NCBI GenBank assembly: GCA_965220235.1
Contig: OZ244815.1
Coordinates: forward strand, 3,596,001 to 3,660,000
Reading direction: 5' to 3'
From: Bin55 sp965220235
Lineage (GTDB): Bacteria; Pseudomonadota; Gammaproteobacteria; Pseudomonadales; Azotimanducaceae
DNA: 64,000 nt
Shown here: positions 52,272 through 61,448 of the stretch, one piece after another
Position numbering within the stretch: position 1 is the first letter of the stretch
Layout of the letters: each line of letters begins with the position of its first letter
Position numbers and translations under genes: made by a program
Notes under the pieces: generated by a model
What the model was told of the DNA's origin: nothing
Databases searched by the model: none
Seen by the model: the letters and a program-made list of their open reading frames with translations, nothing else

Positions 52272-53558
52272 TTGAGTCCAATCGCATTGGTTCTACCCAG
52301 TGGTGTTACAACTCGATCACGAATCTTCGCGATCAATCCGCGGAATCAATGGTTGCGGTCGTTCGTCGCAGCCATGTTCCTCATACTGACGCAATACACC
52401 GCGCCGGTCGAAATCAACAACATTGAAGAAAGCAATGCTCTCGACGACCTGCGTGAACGCGTTGCATTAGGTGAATTCGAAGTCGCGATAGACGAATTAA
52501 CGAGTCAAATCAAAGAAATACGCGAGCTGAGTGGAAATTTCGCGATCCGTTTAGCTGAACCATATATCGTACTCGGTGATGCGCAACTAGGACTCGGCGA
52601 TGCAGAGGATGCCGTTGAGTCGTTCACTTCTGCGCTCAATGTCACACGAATGAACAAAGGGCTGAACTCTACCGATCAGTTAACGCCACTCTACCGTAAC
52701 GCAAGCGCGCTAGCCGTTCTAGGTGACTATCAAAGCGCCAATGAAGCGCAGGAGCGAGCCTACGCCATCATGCTCAACCAGCTAGGCGGCAAAAACCCGC
52801 AACTCTTACCCAGTATGTTGACCCTCATCGACTGGTACGAATCCAATCGACGATTTTCTGCCGCAAAAATCCTGTATATCGACGCAATTCAGCTTGCGAA
52901 GCGAGCTCTCCCACCTGATGACGTACGGCAAGTCGAGCTCTCACGCGCTTTTGCCGCGGGCATGCGCAACACCGTATTTCCACCGATGGATCGTGAAAGT
53001 AGGTATCGGCCGTTCGAAGTCGAGGTGCCCGGTTACGAACCACCACCGCCTGGCAGATCACCGCCAAGCTCTTACTCCCTCGGGCAGCGTGCCTTAGTGA
53101 ACGTGGTAAATTTCGTGGAGACTCACGCGTCGAGTGATCGAGAGACCATAGCATTGGCTAAACTCAACCTAGCCGACTGGCACCAACTCTTCGGCCGGGA
53201 ATCCAAAGCGACGAGGATGTATCGAGAGATATGGGAAGAGCTTGAGTCCCTACCAGCGCTACGTGGGTCCATGTTCGCGGAACCGGAATTGCTGTACATT
53301 CGCCTCCCCGAGTTCAATACATCGTCGGATGCGAGCGAATTTGGTATAGTCGAACTGCGACTCACGGTCTCCTATCGAGGCGCGGTCACAGGACGTATTA
53401 GCCAGGTTGTTGACCCGCCTAATACCAGTATCGAGTTTCGAACAAGAGTCGCAGCGCGGGAAGCTCGCTTTCGACCCGCCATAAAAGACGGAAAACCCGT
53501 GACTACACACGATTTTCCGCTAACGCACCGATACCCCCTCGCGAGCCGTCGACGGTAG
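52272..53558 (+). CDS. TPR protein with TonB C-terminal-like domain
   Basis: About 428 residues. After a signal-like segment (SFVAAMFLILTQYTAPVE) come tetratricopeptide-like helices (residues ~60-330; EPYIVLGDAQLGLGDAEDAV, ASALAVLGDYQSANEAQERA, KLNLADWHQLFGRESKATRM). The last ~80 residues (VELRLTVSYRGAVTGRISQV and EARFRPAIKDGKPVTTHDF) resemble the TonB C-terminal fold that contacts TonB-dependent receptors. Only TTG starts are available; 52272 is the first. It follows the SUMF1-like gene after ~145 bp and precedes a TonB-dependent receptor, so it may be an energy-transducing partner. Confidence 0.72.
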   Translation: MSPIALVLPSGVTTRSRIFAINPRNQWLRSFVAAMFLILTQYTAPVEINNIEESNALDDLRERVALGEFEVAIDELTSQIKEIRELSGNFAIRLAEPYIVLGDAQLGLGDAEDAVESFTSALNVTRMNKGLNSTDQLTPLYRNASALAVLGDYQSANEAQERAYAIMLNQLGGKNPQLLPSMLTLIDWYESNRRFSAAKILYIDAIQLAKRALPPDDVRQVELSRAFAAGMRNTVFPPMDRESRYRPFEVEVPGYEPPPPGRSPPSSYSLGQRALVNVVNFVETHASSDRETIALAKLNLADWHQLFGRESKATRMYREIWEELESLPALRGSMFAEPELLYIRLPEFNTSSDASEFGIVELRLTVSYRGAVTGRISQVVDPPNTSIEFRTRVAAREARFRPAIKDGKPVTTHDFPLTHRYPLASRRR

Positions 53559-53898
53559 AAGCTCCAGTCGTTCATTTCGTTTTTTCATTTTTTCTGCATA
53601 TTTACCAAAGTACCTAAGGAAAAATTAACCTAATGTTCTAATCGAGTAGTTCTATCGTTCGTCGCAGCAGCAAATCCTTAGCTCACGTTCATATTGACGT
53701 TATCAACGTAACAGAGAACAGCATAAGTACAGTTACCTTCTTCGTCTATAGCGACGTGCGCTTCGTAGGCAAAGTTATCCTACATTTTGAATTTTCGGCG
53801 ATTAATACTCATTTTTTCCTTAATATATGCGACGTTTTGCGATTGGTTCGGGATCTCAGCTTACGTCCCTACCGCATCGCTGTTAAGGGAAGGGGAAT
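53559..53898. other. 340-bp AT-rich spacer before the TonB-dependent receptor gene
   Basis: No gene is supported here. It begins with T-runs (about 53580-53596) that could end transcription of the TPR gene, although I see no strong hairpin. A short palindrome, ACGTT-ATC-AACGT, is at 53697-53709. The region is clearly richer in A and T than its surroundings and ends with a purine-rich ribosome-binding site (AAGGGGAA) before the ATG at 53899, so it probably carries the receptor promoter. I could not fix -35 and -10 boxes. Confidence 0.5.
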
Positions 53899-56800
53899 TT
53901 GATGAGTCCACTGCGAACCTTTTGGATTTATGTCTTCTCAATAATGTTCGTCGTCAGCGCTCCATGGGCGCTAGCGCAAGAAGAGGACGACGGTACTGAG
54001 AGTAGTGCCGAAGAAGCGGGTGAGACCGTCGTAGAAACGGTCGAGGAGGCCGCTACAGCGCCCCCTGCCGAAACGATGGAAGAAGTCGTCGTCACGGGTT
54101 CTCGATTGAAACGTACGACATTTGAGAGCATCTCACCACTACAGATTGTGAATGCCGAAATTTCACGCGAGGCAGGTCTAGTCGATGCGGCGGAGATCAT
54201 CCAGACTTCAACTACGTCTGCTGATGTACAGATCGACCTAACATTCTCAGGATTTGTACTTGATAACGGACCGGGTTCCTCGACTGCAAATCTCCGAGGT
54301 TTGAGTTCAGACCGAACACTGATTCTGCTGAATGGTCGTCGAATGGCTCCAGCCGGAGTCGAGGGAGCACCGAGTAATCCTGACCTGAACTTAATTCCAG
54401 CATCGATGGTCGCGCGGTACGACTTCTTACTAGATGGTGCATCGTCAGTTTACGGGTCAGATGCTATTGCAGGCGTCGTCAATGTAATCCTGCGCAAAGA
54501 CTTCAACGGGTTTGAATTTCGAACTGATTTCGACCGAACGGACGCATTCGGTCGAGCGAGCGGAGAAAACTCAATTACTTGGGGGAAGAATTTCGGACGA
54601 GGTTTCGTTGGGGTCGCTGGCGCGTCACGACGCGACCCGTTAATTCGATTCGAAGACGCACCGTTCACTCGCGACTGCGAAACGAACTACGAAGTCGACG
54701 AAAACGGTATGTTTCGAACGGACGATGTGTATTACATATGGCGGTTCGGGGTTGACGCGACCCCTTGTCGCCCAGGTGGCACAACGAACGTCATTTACGG
54801 ATTGCCGCAAGGCATCGGAACGCTGTATTGGACTCGTGGTAGAACTAATGGTGGTTGGCCAAACTTTTCGGAGTCGCATGCGTTTCTAGGTGGTCGCCTA
54901 ATCTGGTTCGACAGCGATGGTGATGGACTAAATGACGTAGATTTCAAAGAAAACTGGGCCAACGCGACAAATCAATACCGAACCCTCTACAGCAAATTTG
55001 ATCAAGACAGCCTCATGTCGTATGGTGAATACACATTTGAAGGTGATATGAACGTAACCCCATTTTTTGAAATGCTGTATGTTAAGCGTAAAAACTTCAC
55101 GATAACACAGGTTCCACAAGTGTTCCCTGTCGTCCATCCTCTCTACCCATTCAACCCTTGTAATCCACTTGGACATGGAGTCGACTGCGGATTGGCACGT
55201 GACGCATTTTTTAACAATCCAGTCGTCGTAGAGGAAATTGAGAGTATTTTCGGCTGTACAGTCAATAGTGGCGGAACGTGCGACCTCACAAGCGGGCCAA
55301 TAGGTCCGGTACCAGTCGGTATAGTCATTAGAGTCGACGGCGACCGACATGTAAGATCGCAGGAGGTCGCTCAAACTCGGTGGGTCGCGGGTGTCAGCGC
55401 CGACCTTCCATTTCTTGACGAAGCGTGGGGATTGACCAATTGGTCGGGTGAATTCAGTGTGTCCTACACTAGTAGTGTCGGACTTTCCTTCATGGACGGC
55501 ATTCGCGGTGACCGACTTAGTTTAGCTATCGGTGCATATTCAAGGGGTGGGATACCCTGTTCGGCCGATAATGCACCCCCTGGCGCATTACAACCCGATA
55601 CTGCACCTGGCTGTGTTCCCGTAAATCTATTCGCACCAAGTCTTTGGGATGAGTCATTACGAGGGGGCGAATTTGCCACAGAAGCCGAATGGAACTATTT
55701 ACGTGACACGAGAGAATTTGACACCCGCGCTTCACAGCGGTTGATCAATGTCTATCTAACCGGCGATTTATTTGAATTGCCGTACGGTAACGTCGTAACA
55801 GGTATCGGCTTTGATCATCGCGTTGACACGATGGACTCCATACCGAACAATGCAGCGGGTCTAGGTCTAATGTACGGCTTCTCTGCGGATCAAGGTGCAA
55901 TTGGTGAAAAAACAACACGCGAAGCTTATCTCGAATTTGAGTTCCCTCTTCTAGCTAACTTACCTATGGTGGAAGATTTGACTCTGAACATATCTGGTCG
56001 TTCGACGACTGATGAGTACTACGGAACTCATCCAACCTACTCAACCAAAATAGGTTATCGTCCTCTGAACTGGATTCTCTTGAGAGCGACTCGAGGCACT
56101 TCATACCGGTCACCAAACTTACGGAACTCGTTTTTGTTGCAACAAACTGGATTTCTGAACATTTTTGACCCGTGTGTAACACCGGACGATGCGTTTGACG
56201 AAGTCACCGGAGAGTACCTACCTTCCGAGGATCGACGCCAGCCGATCGTCCTGACAAATTGCGAGCTAAACGGTGTGGATCCACGAAGTTGGGACAATGG
56301 CGGTTTCAGTGGCTATAACGTCGAAATAGGTACCGGTGGCGCACTTGATCTGGAACCAGAAACGTCGAATTCATTTTCCGGCGGCATCGTCATCGAACAA
56401 CCCTGGACGACAGCATTTGACCTTACGCTAAGCATGAACTACTACGAGATTGACGTAGACGACACAATCATCGAACCGAGTGCGTTCTACATTATTAGTG
56501 ATTGCTACAACTCACCAACGAGTACAAGCCCATTCTGTAGTCGCATTCAACGTGTAGGCGACCCCGAGGACCCCGAAATCGACTTTATTGATGGCGGCTT
56601 CATTAATCGGGACAACGATACTGTTCGTGGAATCGACTACAACTTGGCTTATCAAGACACGTTTACGTTTTTTGATAGACCGTTTGAATTTAACCTCGAA
56701 TGGGTGTCTCACCGACTAATCGAACGCGACACGCTCTTCATTAATCCTCTCGGAACCGATGACGAACAACAGGATTTCTCTGAGTGGGGATATCCGCAAT

Positions 56801-57201
56801 GGCGACACACGGCGACGTTCCGGTTAGATGTCGGAGATTTTCGGTTTACATACCGACCGAGGTACATCGGTCCGCAAAATCCCGATCCAGAAGACGCAGC
56901 GAATAATGCGTTTGATGACGGTCTCCTTGGAAATTCTGACACCTGCAGTGGCCCACCTGATGATGTACTTTGTCGGGACGTCGACTGGGCAGAATCCTAT
57001 CTGAATCACACGATTGGCCTGAGATATCAGAAATACAACTGGCAAGTCGCGATCGCGTTGCAAAACTTCACGGATGAAGAACCTCCTCAAGTCGATGGAG
57101 CTCAAGTTTTCTCTCGTAGCAACGTACCACTCGGAATTGGCTACGACTTGCTCGGACGGACGCTCTTCGTCAGCGGAAGCTATCGCTTCGGCGGTGACTA
57201 A
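53899..57201 (+). CDS. TonB-dependent outer-membrane receptor
   Basis: An 1100-residue receptor for active uptake across the outer membrane. A signal peptide (TFWIYVFSIMFVVSAPWALA) is followed by an acidic Glu-rich linker and the TonB-box-like MEEVVVTGSRLKRTTFESIS, then the plug (LRGLSSDRTLILLNGRRMAP, SIPxS-like SMVARYDFLLDGASSVYGSD AIAGVVN split here). The long beta-barrel ends with VSGSYRFGGD. It belongs to the plug-barrel type common in marine gammaproteobacteria that import peptides or glycans. Substrate unknown; the following exported peptidase gene favours peptides. Confidence 0.93.
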   Translation: MMSPLRTFWIYVFSIMFVVSAPWALAQEEDDGTESSAEEAGETVVETVEEAATAPPAETMEEVVVTGSRLKRTTFESISPLQIVNAEISREAGLVDAAEIIQTSTTSADVQIDLTFSGFVLDNGPGSSTANLRGLSSDRTLILLNGRRMAPAGVEGAPSNPDLNLIPASMVARYDFLLDGASSVYGSDAIAGVVNVILRKDFNGFEFRTDFDRTDAFGRASGENSITWGKNFGRGFVGVAGASRRDPLIRFEDAPFTRDCETNYEVDENGMFRTDDVYYIWRFGVDATPCRPGGTTNVIYGLPQGIGTLYWTRGRTNGGWPNFSESHAFLGGRLIWFDSDGDGLNDVDFKENWANATNQYRTLYSKFDQDSLMSYGEYTFEGDMNVTPFFEMLYVKRKNFTITQVPQVFPVVHPLYPFNPCNPLGHGVDCGLARDAFFNNPVVVEEIESIFGCTVNSGGTCDLTSGPIGPVPVGIVIRVDGDRHVRSQEVAQTRWVAGVSADLPFLDEAWGLTNWSGEFSVSYTSSVGLSFMDGIRGDRLSLAIGAYSRGGIPCSADNAPPGALQPDTAPGCVPVNLFAPSLWDESLRGGEFATEAEWNYLRDTREFDTRASQRLINVYLTGDLFELPYGNVVTGIGFDHRVDTMDSIPNNAAGLGLMYGFSADQGAIGEKTTREAYLEFEFPLLANLPMVEDLTLNISGRSTTDEYYGTHPTYSTKIGYRPLNWILLRATRGTSYRSPNLRNSFLLQQTGFLNIFDPCVTPDDAFDEVTGEYLPSEDRRQPIVLTNCELNGVDPRSWDNGGFSGYNVEIGTGGALDLEPETSNSFSGGIVIEQPWTTAFDLTLSMNYYEIDVDDTIIEPSAFYIISDCYNSPTSTSPFCSRIQRVGDPEDPEIDFIDGGFINRDNDTVRGIDYNLAYQDTFTFFDRPFEFNLEWVSHRLIERDTLFINPLGTDDEQQDFSEWGYPQWRHTATFRLDVGDFRFTYRPRYIGPQNPDPEDAANNAFDDGLLGNSDTCSGPPDDVLCRDVDWAESYLNHTIGLRYQKYNWQVAIALQNFTDEEPPQVDGAQVFSRSNVPLGIGYDLLGRTLFVSGSYRFGGD

Positions 57202-57223
57202 TCCCGTTCCTCTCTAAATCTAC

Positions 57224-57248
57224 CGTCGCGCCGATTCAAGGCGCGACG
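57224..57248 (+). terminator. strong hairpin between receptor and S9 peptidase genes
   Basis: CGTCGCGCC (57224-57232) pairs perfectly with GGCGCGACG (57240-57248) around a 7-base loop, followed by ATTTC. It lies 22 bp after the receptor stop and 24 bp before the peptidase start. This looks like a terminator or a processing/attenuation element that would give more receptor than peptidase mRNA. Confidence 0.6.
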
Positions 57249-57272
57249 ATTTCAAAGCACAGAGCGAAAGTC

Positions 57273-59249
57273 ATGATCCAATCGATGCGCATCCTTTTCG
57301 CACTAATCGCACTCTGGAGTTTTTCGTCTACCACAGCTAATGAACCTCTTCCAATCGACGCGTGGCTTGAAACGGACGTTATCACAGCGAGTCTCTCCCA
57401 TGATGGCACGTATCTCGGTGTGCTTAGAGAAGATAAAGATCGTGAAGGTCATCGCGTAATCTGGGTGTACACATTCGGTGACGAAGGTGATTTAGAGCTG
57501 CATCGACGAATTAACTCAAAGAACATGCGAATCGGTGGGTTCACTTGGCTGAGTGACACTCACTTCATCATGGGATTACGCCAGCAAGTCCGCAACCAAA
57601 TCGATGGATTTAACCAAGGGGTCTATCAAGGCAAAAGTCAAGTCGTTGACTTAGTGCAAGGCGAGTTTGTATCTCTACCTATAGAAAACGTCGGTATTGA
57701 ACACCCACTACCGAAGCACTCCACTAAGCTCATCGTCACGGAGGATCTCGAAGGAAGTCGTAATGGTCGACGAACGATCGGTGGTGGTTCACGTTGGCAT
57801 AGTTATTACGAGTTCGATTTGGCCACCATGCGGAAGAAGCTACTTTTACGCGCCAATGCCGCACAGCAAACTGTTCGATTTGATATTCACGGCAATCCCG
57901 AACTCGCGGTGGGCTTCGACTTAGACTCGCTAGAGTCTGTCTACAAATATCGACCGGACCCGAATGATCCAACATGGGTGGAATTTGGGCGTTCGCACAT
58001 TGACGACTTCGAGTCGTTTGTACCAGCGGGAATCGATCACTCTAAACCTGACCACGAATATGTGATCGCACATAACGGTCAAGACAAGCGAGCGTTGTGG
58101 TCTTACGATAAGAAGAATCGCCAGTTTGGCGAACTCGTGTACGGTCGCAACGACATTGACGTCTGGGGAACGATTAATCATTCGAATCGGCTTGAACACT
58201 ACGGCCAAGTCGCAGGGGTTGTGACACTCAAAGATCGCGTTGGATATGAGTTTTTTCCAGAACACGAGATGGAAGGCGCCATTCATGCTCAGTTCGCCAA
58301 TTTGATCGAAAATGCCTTTACGCCGCGGGTCATAAGTGTTAGCCGAGATGGTCAAACCTTGTTGGTACGAAATAGTGGACCTAAGGCGGTGCCAAGTCTC
58401 TATCTATTTCGTAAAGGCAATTTCCGCTTTTTAGGCACGCTATTACCTGACGTAACGAATGATGACCTCTCCGAAACGACCTATATCGAATACCCAGCGC
58501 GTGATGGACTCACGATTCCGGGATATGTAACAACTCCTGTTCATGGCGAACCGCCATATCCGCTCGTCGTGATGCCACACGGCGGACCCTTTGTCACGGA
58601 AGGTATCGGTTTCGACCCGTGGGCGCAAATACTTGCAAACAATGGATTCATGGTGCTCCAGCCGCAGTACCGCGGTTCTCACAACTACGGATTGGATTTC
58701 TACAAAACCGCTTTCATCGAGAAGAGTGAAGCCGGCTATGCGATGCAAGACGACAAAGACGACGGCGCACTCTACCTAATTGAACAAGGTCTCGTAGATC
58801 CCGAGCGAATGGCGATGTTTGGTTGGTCATACGGCGGCTATGCCGCGCTGACTGCGTCAATGAGAACACCGCAAATTTATCAATGTGCAGTCGCTGGCGC
58901 AGCCGTCTCTGACCCGATTATGCAAGTGAACTATTACCGATACAGGTTAGACGGCACCGCACAAACAGAACAGTTGAACGCTTGGACCGGCGCGTTCTCA
59001 CCATTTCGAGAAGTCGCTAATGTGAACATTCCACTGTTCGTCATTCATGGTGAAAATGACCAGCGTGTGCCGATCGACCACAGCCGCAAGCTTGTTAGAA
59101 AACTAGAGAATCTTGGAATTGAGCACAAGTATCTCGAAATCAAGGGAATCGATCACTTCAGCAACACCATGGAAAAATCGCACCTTAAACTTTTCTATAC
59201 CGAGTTGATCGACTATCTAAAGAACGATTGCGGTCCCGACGGACTCTAA
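57273..59249 (+). CDS. S9-family (prolyl oligopeptidase-type) serine peptidase, exported
   Basis: 658 residues. A signal peptide (MRILFALIALWSFSSTTANE) points to the periplasm. An N-terminal beta-propeller-like part (residues ~30-390) is followed by the catalytic alpha/beta hydrolase domain: VMPHGGPFVTEG, the nucleophile in MFGWSYGGYAALTAS, the aspartate in HGENDQRVPIDHS and the histidine in IKGIDHFSNTMEKS. Such acylaminoacyl/dipeptidyl peptidases trim short peptides. Directly after a TonB-dependent receptor, it probably digests imported peptides. Confidence 0.92.
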   Translation: MIQSMRILFALIALWSFSSTTANEPLPIDAWLETDVITASLSHDGTYLGVLREDKDREGHRVIWVYTFGDEGDLELHRRINSKNMRIGGFTWLSDTHFIMGLRQQVRNQIDGFNQGVYQGKSQVVDLVQGEFVSLPIENVGIEHPLPKHSTKLIVTEDLEGSRNGRRTIGGGSRWHSYYEFDLATMRKKLLLRANAAQQTVRFDIHGNPELAVGFDLDSLESVYKYRPDPNDPTWVEFGRSHIDDFESFVPAGIDHSKPDHEYVIAHNGQDKRALWSYDKKNRQFGELVYGRNDIDVWGTINHSNRLEHYGQVAGVVTLKDRVGYEFFPEHEMEGAIHAQFANLIENAFTPRVISVSRDGQTLLVRNSGPKAVPSLYLFRKGNFRFLGTLLPDVTNDDLSETTYIEYPARDGLTIPGYVTTPVHGEPPYPLVVMPHGGPFVTEGIGFDPWAQILANNGFMVLQPQYRGSHNYGLDFYKTAFIEKSEAGYAMQDDKDDGALYLIEQGLVDPERMAMFGWSYGGYAALTASMRTPQIYQCAVAGAAVSDPIMQVNYYRYRLDGTAQTEQLNAWTGAFSPFREVANVNIPLFVIHGENDQRVPIDHSRKLVRKLENLGIEHKYLEIKGIDHFSNTMEKSHLKLFYTELIDYLKNDCGPDGL

Positions 59250-59261
59250 ATCAATTTGAAG

Positions 59262-59295
59262 ATGGAAGTAGCAATCTTTATTGCTACTACCATCC
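59262..59295 (+). terminator. hairpin after the S9 peptidase gene
   Basis: GATGG-A-AGTAGCAA (59262-59275) pairs with TTGCTACT-A-CCATC (59282-59295): 13 pairs with one A-A mismatch and a 6-base loop. Followed by CCTTT, so the U-tract is poor. It separates the peptidase from metY and supports a metY start after it, at 59317. Confidence 0.55.
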
Positions 59296-59316
59296 CTTTC
59301 GCACAAATCTGTCCAC

Positions 59317-60627
59317 ATGTCTGATGACAACCCATACAACATACCGCGTACGGGATTCGATACCCTAGCGCTCCATGCAGGTCAACAGCCTGATTCCCAA
59401 ACTGGTGCACGCGCTACACCGATCTACCAGTCCGCGTCCTTCGTATTTCCCGACACTGACTTCGCAGCTGGGTTGTTTAACATCGAGCGCGCAGGACATG
59501 TTTATTCTCGGTTATCGAATCCAACGAATGCGGTACTTGAGGAACGCATTGCTGCATTAGAAGGAGGGGTAGGTGCAATCGCGACTTCTAGCGGACAAGC
59601 AGCGATACACCTAGCGATTACGACCCTTTGTTCCGCGGGAGACCATGTCGTCGCGTCGCGCTCGCTTTACGGCGGTACGCACAACCTTCTCGATTACACA
59701 CTGCCGAGGTTCGGTATCACGACCACGTTCGTCGACCCGCGTTCCCCCTCGGATTTCAAAGCAGCCGTCCAGCCGAGCACGAAACTACTCTTCGGAGAAA
59801 TTCTTGGAAACCCAGGGTTGGAAGTTCTCGATATCCCTGCCGTCGCGTCAGTCGCTCATGACGAAGGCTTACCACTCCTCGTCGATTCGACATTTGCTAC
59901 CCCTTATCTATGCAAACCGTTCGATCACGGTGCGGACCTAATCGTCCATTCCGCAACGAAATTCTTATCCGGCCACGGAGCGATTATCGGAGGCTTGTTA
60001 GTTGATGGAGGTACGTTCGATTGGGAATCATCAAATCGATTTCCCACACTTACCGAACCGTACGACGGTTTTCACGACCTCGTTTTTGCCGAAGAATTCG
60101 GGCCACTCGCGTTCTTGATGCGAGCTCGAAAAGAAGGTATGCGAGATTTTGGGGCGTGTATGGCACCAACAACCGCTTTCTACGCGCTACAAGGTGTAGA
60201 GACCCTCTCTTTACGCATGGCTCGGCACGTAGAAAACACCCATGCGATTATTGAATTTCTAAGTCAGCATCCCAATGTGGACGAAGTCATACATCCTGAA
60301 GTTCCCACGCATCCCGATCATGATTTGGCTCAACGTCTGCTTCCCAAAGGGGCTGGCGCCGTACTAGGTGTGATCATTCAAGGCGGTCGTGCTGCGGGAC
60401 AAAAGTTCATCGAGTCGCTATCCCTAATCTCTCATTTGGCAAATATCGGTGATGCCAAGACGCTGGTCATACATCCCGCTTCTACCACGCACCATCGAAT
60501 GACGGTAGAGGATTTAGCCAAGGCAGGGATACACGAAGGGTTAGTCCGGCTATCGATTGGACTAGAAGAACCTGCCGACTTAATCGCCGATCTAAATTCC
60601 GCGTTGCGTCGTTCGCAACGCGTCTAA
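59317..60627 (+). CDS. metY: O-acetylhomoserine sulfhydrylase-type PLP enzyme
   Basis: PLP enzyme of the Cys/Met metabolism family, probably forming homocysteine from O-acetylhomoserine and sulfide. About 436 residues from the ATG at 59317 (MSDDNPYNIPRTGFDTLALH); an upstream in-frame TTG at 59281 sits in a hairpin and is unlikely. Motifs: GARATPIYQSASFVF, YSRLSNPTNAVLEERIAALE, the cofactor site SATKFLSGHGAIIGG with the Schiff-base lysine, and the C-terminal HPASTTHHRMT typical of the MetY branch. It is followed two bases later by a hydrolase gene; no SAM riboswitch is visible upstream. Confidence 0.92.
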   Translation: MSDDNPYNIPRTGFDTLALHAGQQPDSQTGARATPIYQSASFVFPDTDFAAGLFNIERAGHVYSRLSNPTNAVLEERIAALEGGVGAIATSSGQAAIHLAITTLCSAGDHVVASRSLYGGTHNLLDYTLPRFGITTTFVDPRSPSDFKAAVQPSTKLLFGEILGNPGLEVLDIPAVASVAHDEGLPLLVDSTFATPYLCKPFDHGADLIVHSATKFLSGHGAIIGGLLVDGGTFDWESSNRFPTLTEPYDGFHDLVFAEEFGPLAFLMRARKEGMRDFGACMAPTTAFYALQGVETLSLRMARHVENTHAIIEFLSQHPNVDEVIHPEVPTHPDHDLAQRLLPKGAGAVLGVIIQGGRAAGQKFIESLSLISHLANIGDAKTLVIHPASTTHHRMTVEDLAKAGIHEGLVRLSIGLEEPADLIADLNSALRRSQRV

Positions 60628-60629
60628 CG

Positions 60630-61421
60630 ATGTATCAAGACATTGCTGGCGAGCGTGTGTTCTACGGCACCGGTTCGGTCTCGCATCGCAAAAACCAACC
60701 TTCCATCGTGTTTATCCATGGTGCCGCCATGGATCACACGGTCTGGACGCTGCCCGCGCGTTATTTCGCACGTCACAACTTCAATGTCGTCGCCGTTGAC
60801 TTACCAGGTCACGGACGTTCTACCGGTCCAGCATTAAAGAGTGTTGAGACCATGTCAGAGTGGTTAGGCGCCGTCCTTACTACCGTTGAGCATGAAAATC
60901 ACATCCTCATAGGGCACAGCATGGGATCGCTTGTTGCGTGGAATTGGGCGGCGAAGAACCCGAACCGGTGCAGGAAGCTCGTGCTCCTGGGTACATCCAT
61001 GCCGATGCCTGTAACCGACCAGCTTCTAAATGCGGCAAAACAAAACGAGGACGCTTCATTCGAAATGGCGAACACCTGGAGTCATTCGAGTCGAGCCAAG
61101 TTGGGTTTCAATAAAAACCCCGGCGTATGGATGTTAGGACACGGTCGTCGCTTGATGAATCGTTCAATTGACGACGTGTTTTATGCCGACCTTTTGGCTT
61201 GCAATGACGCAACCCTAGATCCTACGCAGATTCAATGCCCGATCTTGCTCATTCTCGGTGAGTCCGATCAAATGACTCCTTATCGCGCAGGCAAGACGGT
61301 GGCAGACCAACTCTCAAGTGGATCATCGGTGGTAACGCTACCAGGAAGCGGTCATTCAATGCTATCTGAATGTCCAAATGAGGTATTGGACGCACTGATT
61401 GACTTCATAGCTCTAAATTAA
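60630..61421 (+). CDS. alpha/beta-hydrolase fold protein
   Basis: A 263-residue soluble hydrolase. IVFIHGAAMDHTVWTLPARY is the oxyanion region, VAVDLPGHGRST follows it, and the nucleophile elbow is LIGHSMGSLVAWNWA (GHSMG). The acid is near ILLILGESDQMTP and the histidine in LPGSGHSMLSE. The family includes esterases and haloperoxidase-like enzymes; the substrate cannot be told. It is two bases after metY, which raises the possibility of a role with homoserine esters, unproven. Confidence 0.88.
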   Translation: MYQDIAGERVFYGTGSVSHRKNQPSIVFIHGAAMDHTVWTLPARYFARHNFNVVAVDLPGHGRSTGPALKSVETMSEWLGAVLTTVEHENHILIGHSMGSLVAWNWAAKNPNRCRKLVLLGTSMPMPVTDQLLNAAKQNEDASFEMANTWSHSSRAKLGFNKNPGVWMLGHGRRLMNRSIDDVFYADLLACNDATLDPTQIQCPILLILGESDQMTPYRAGKTVADQLSSGSSVVTLPGSGHSMLSECPNEVLDALIDFIALN

Positions 61422-61448
61422 CTCGCACAGAGTTAAATAGCTCAGTTC

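Noticed and set aside
59250..59316. SAM or other riboswitch before metY
   Set aside because: The spacer is only ~67 bases with a single hairpin; too short for a SAM riboswitch and with no recognisable core.
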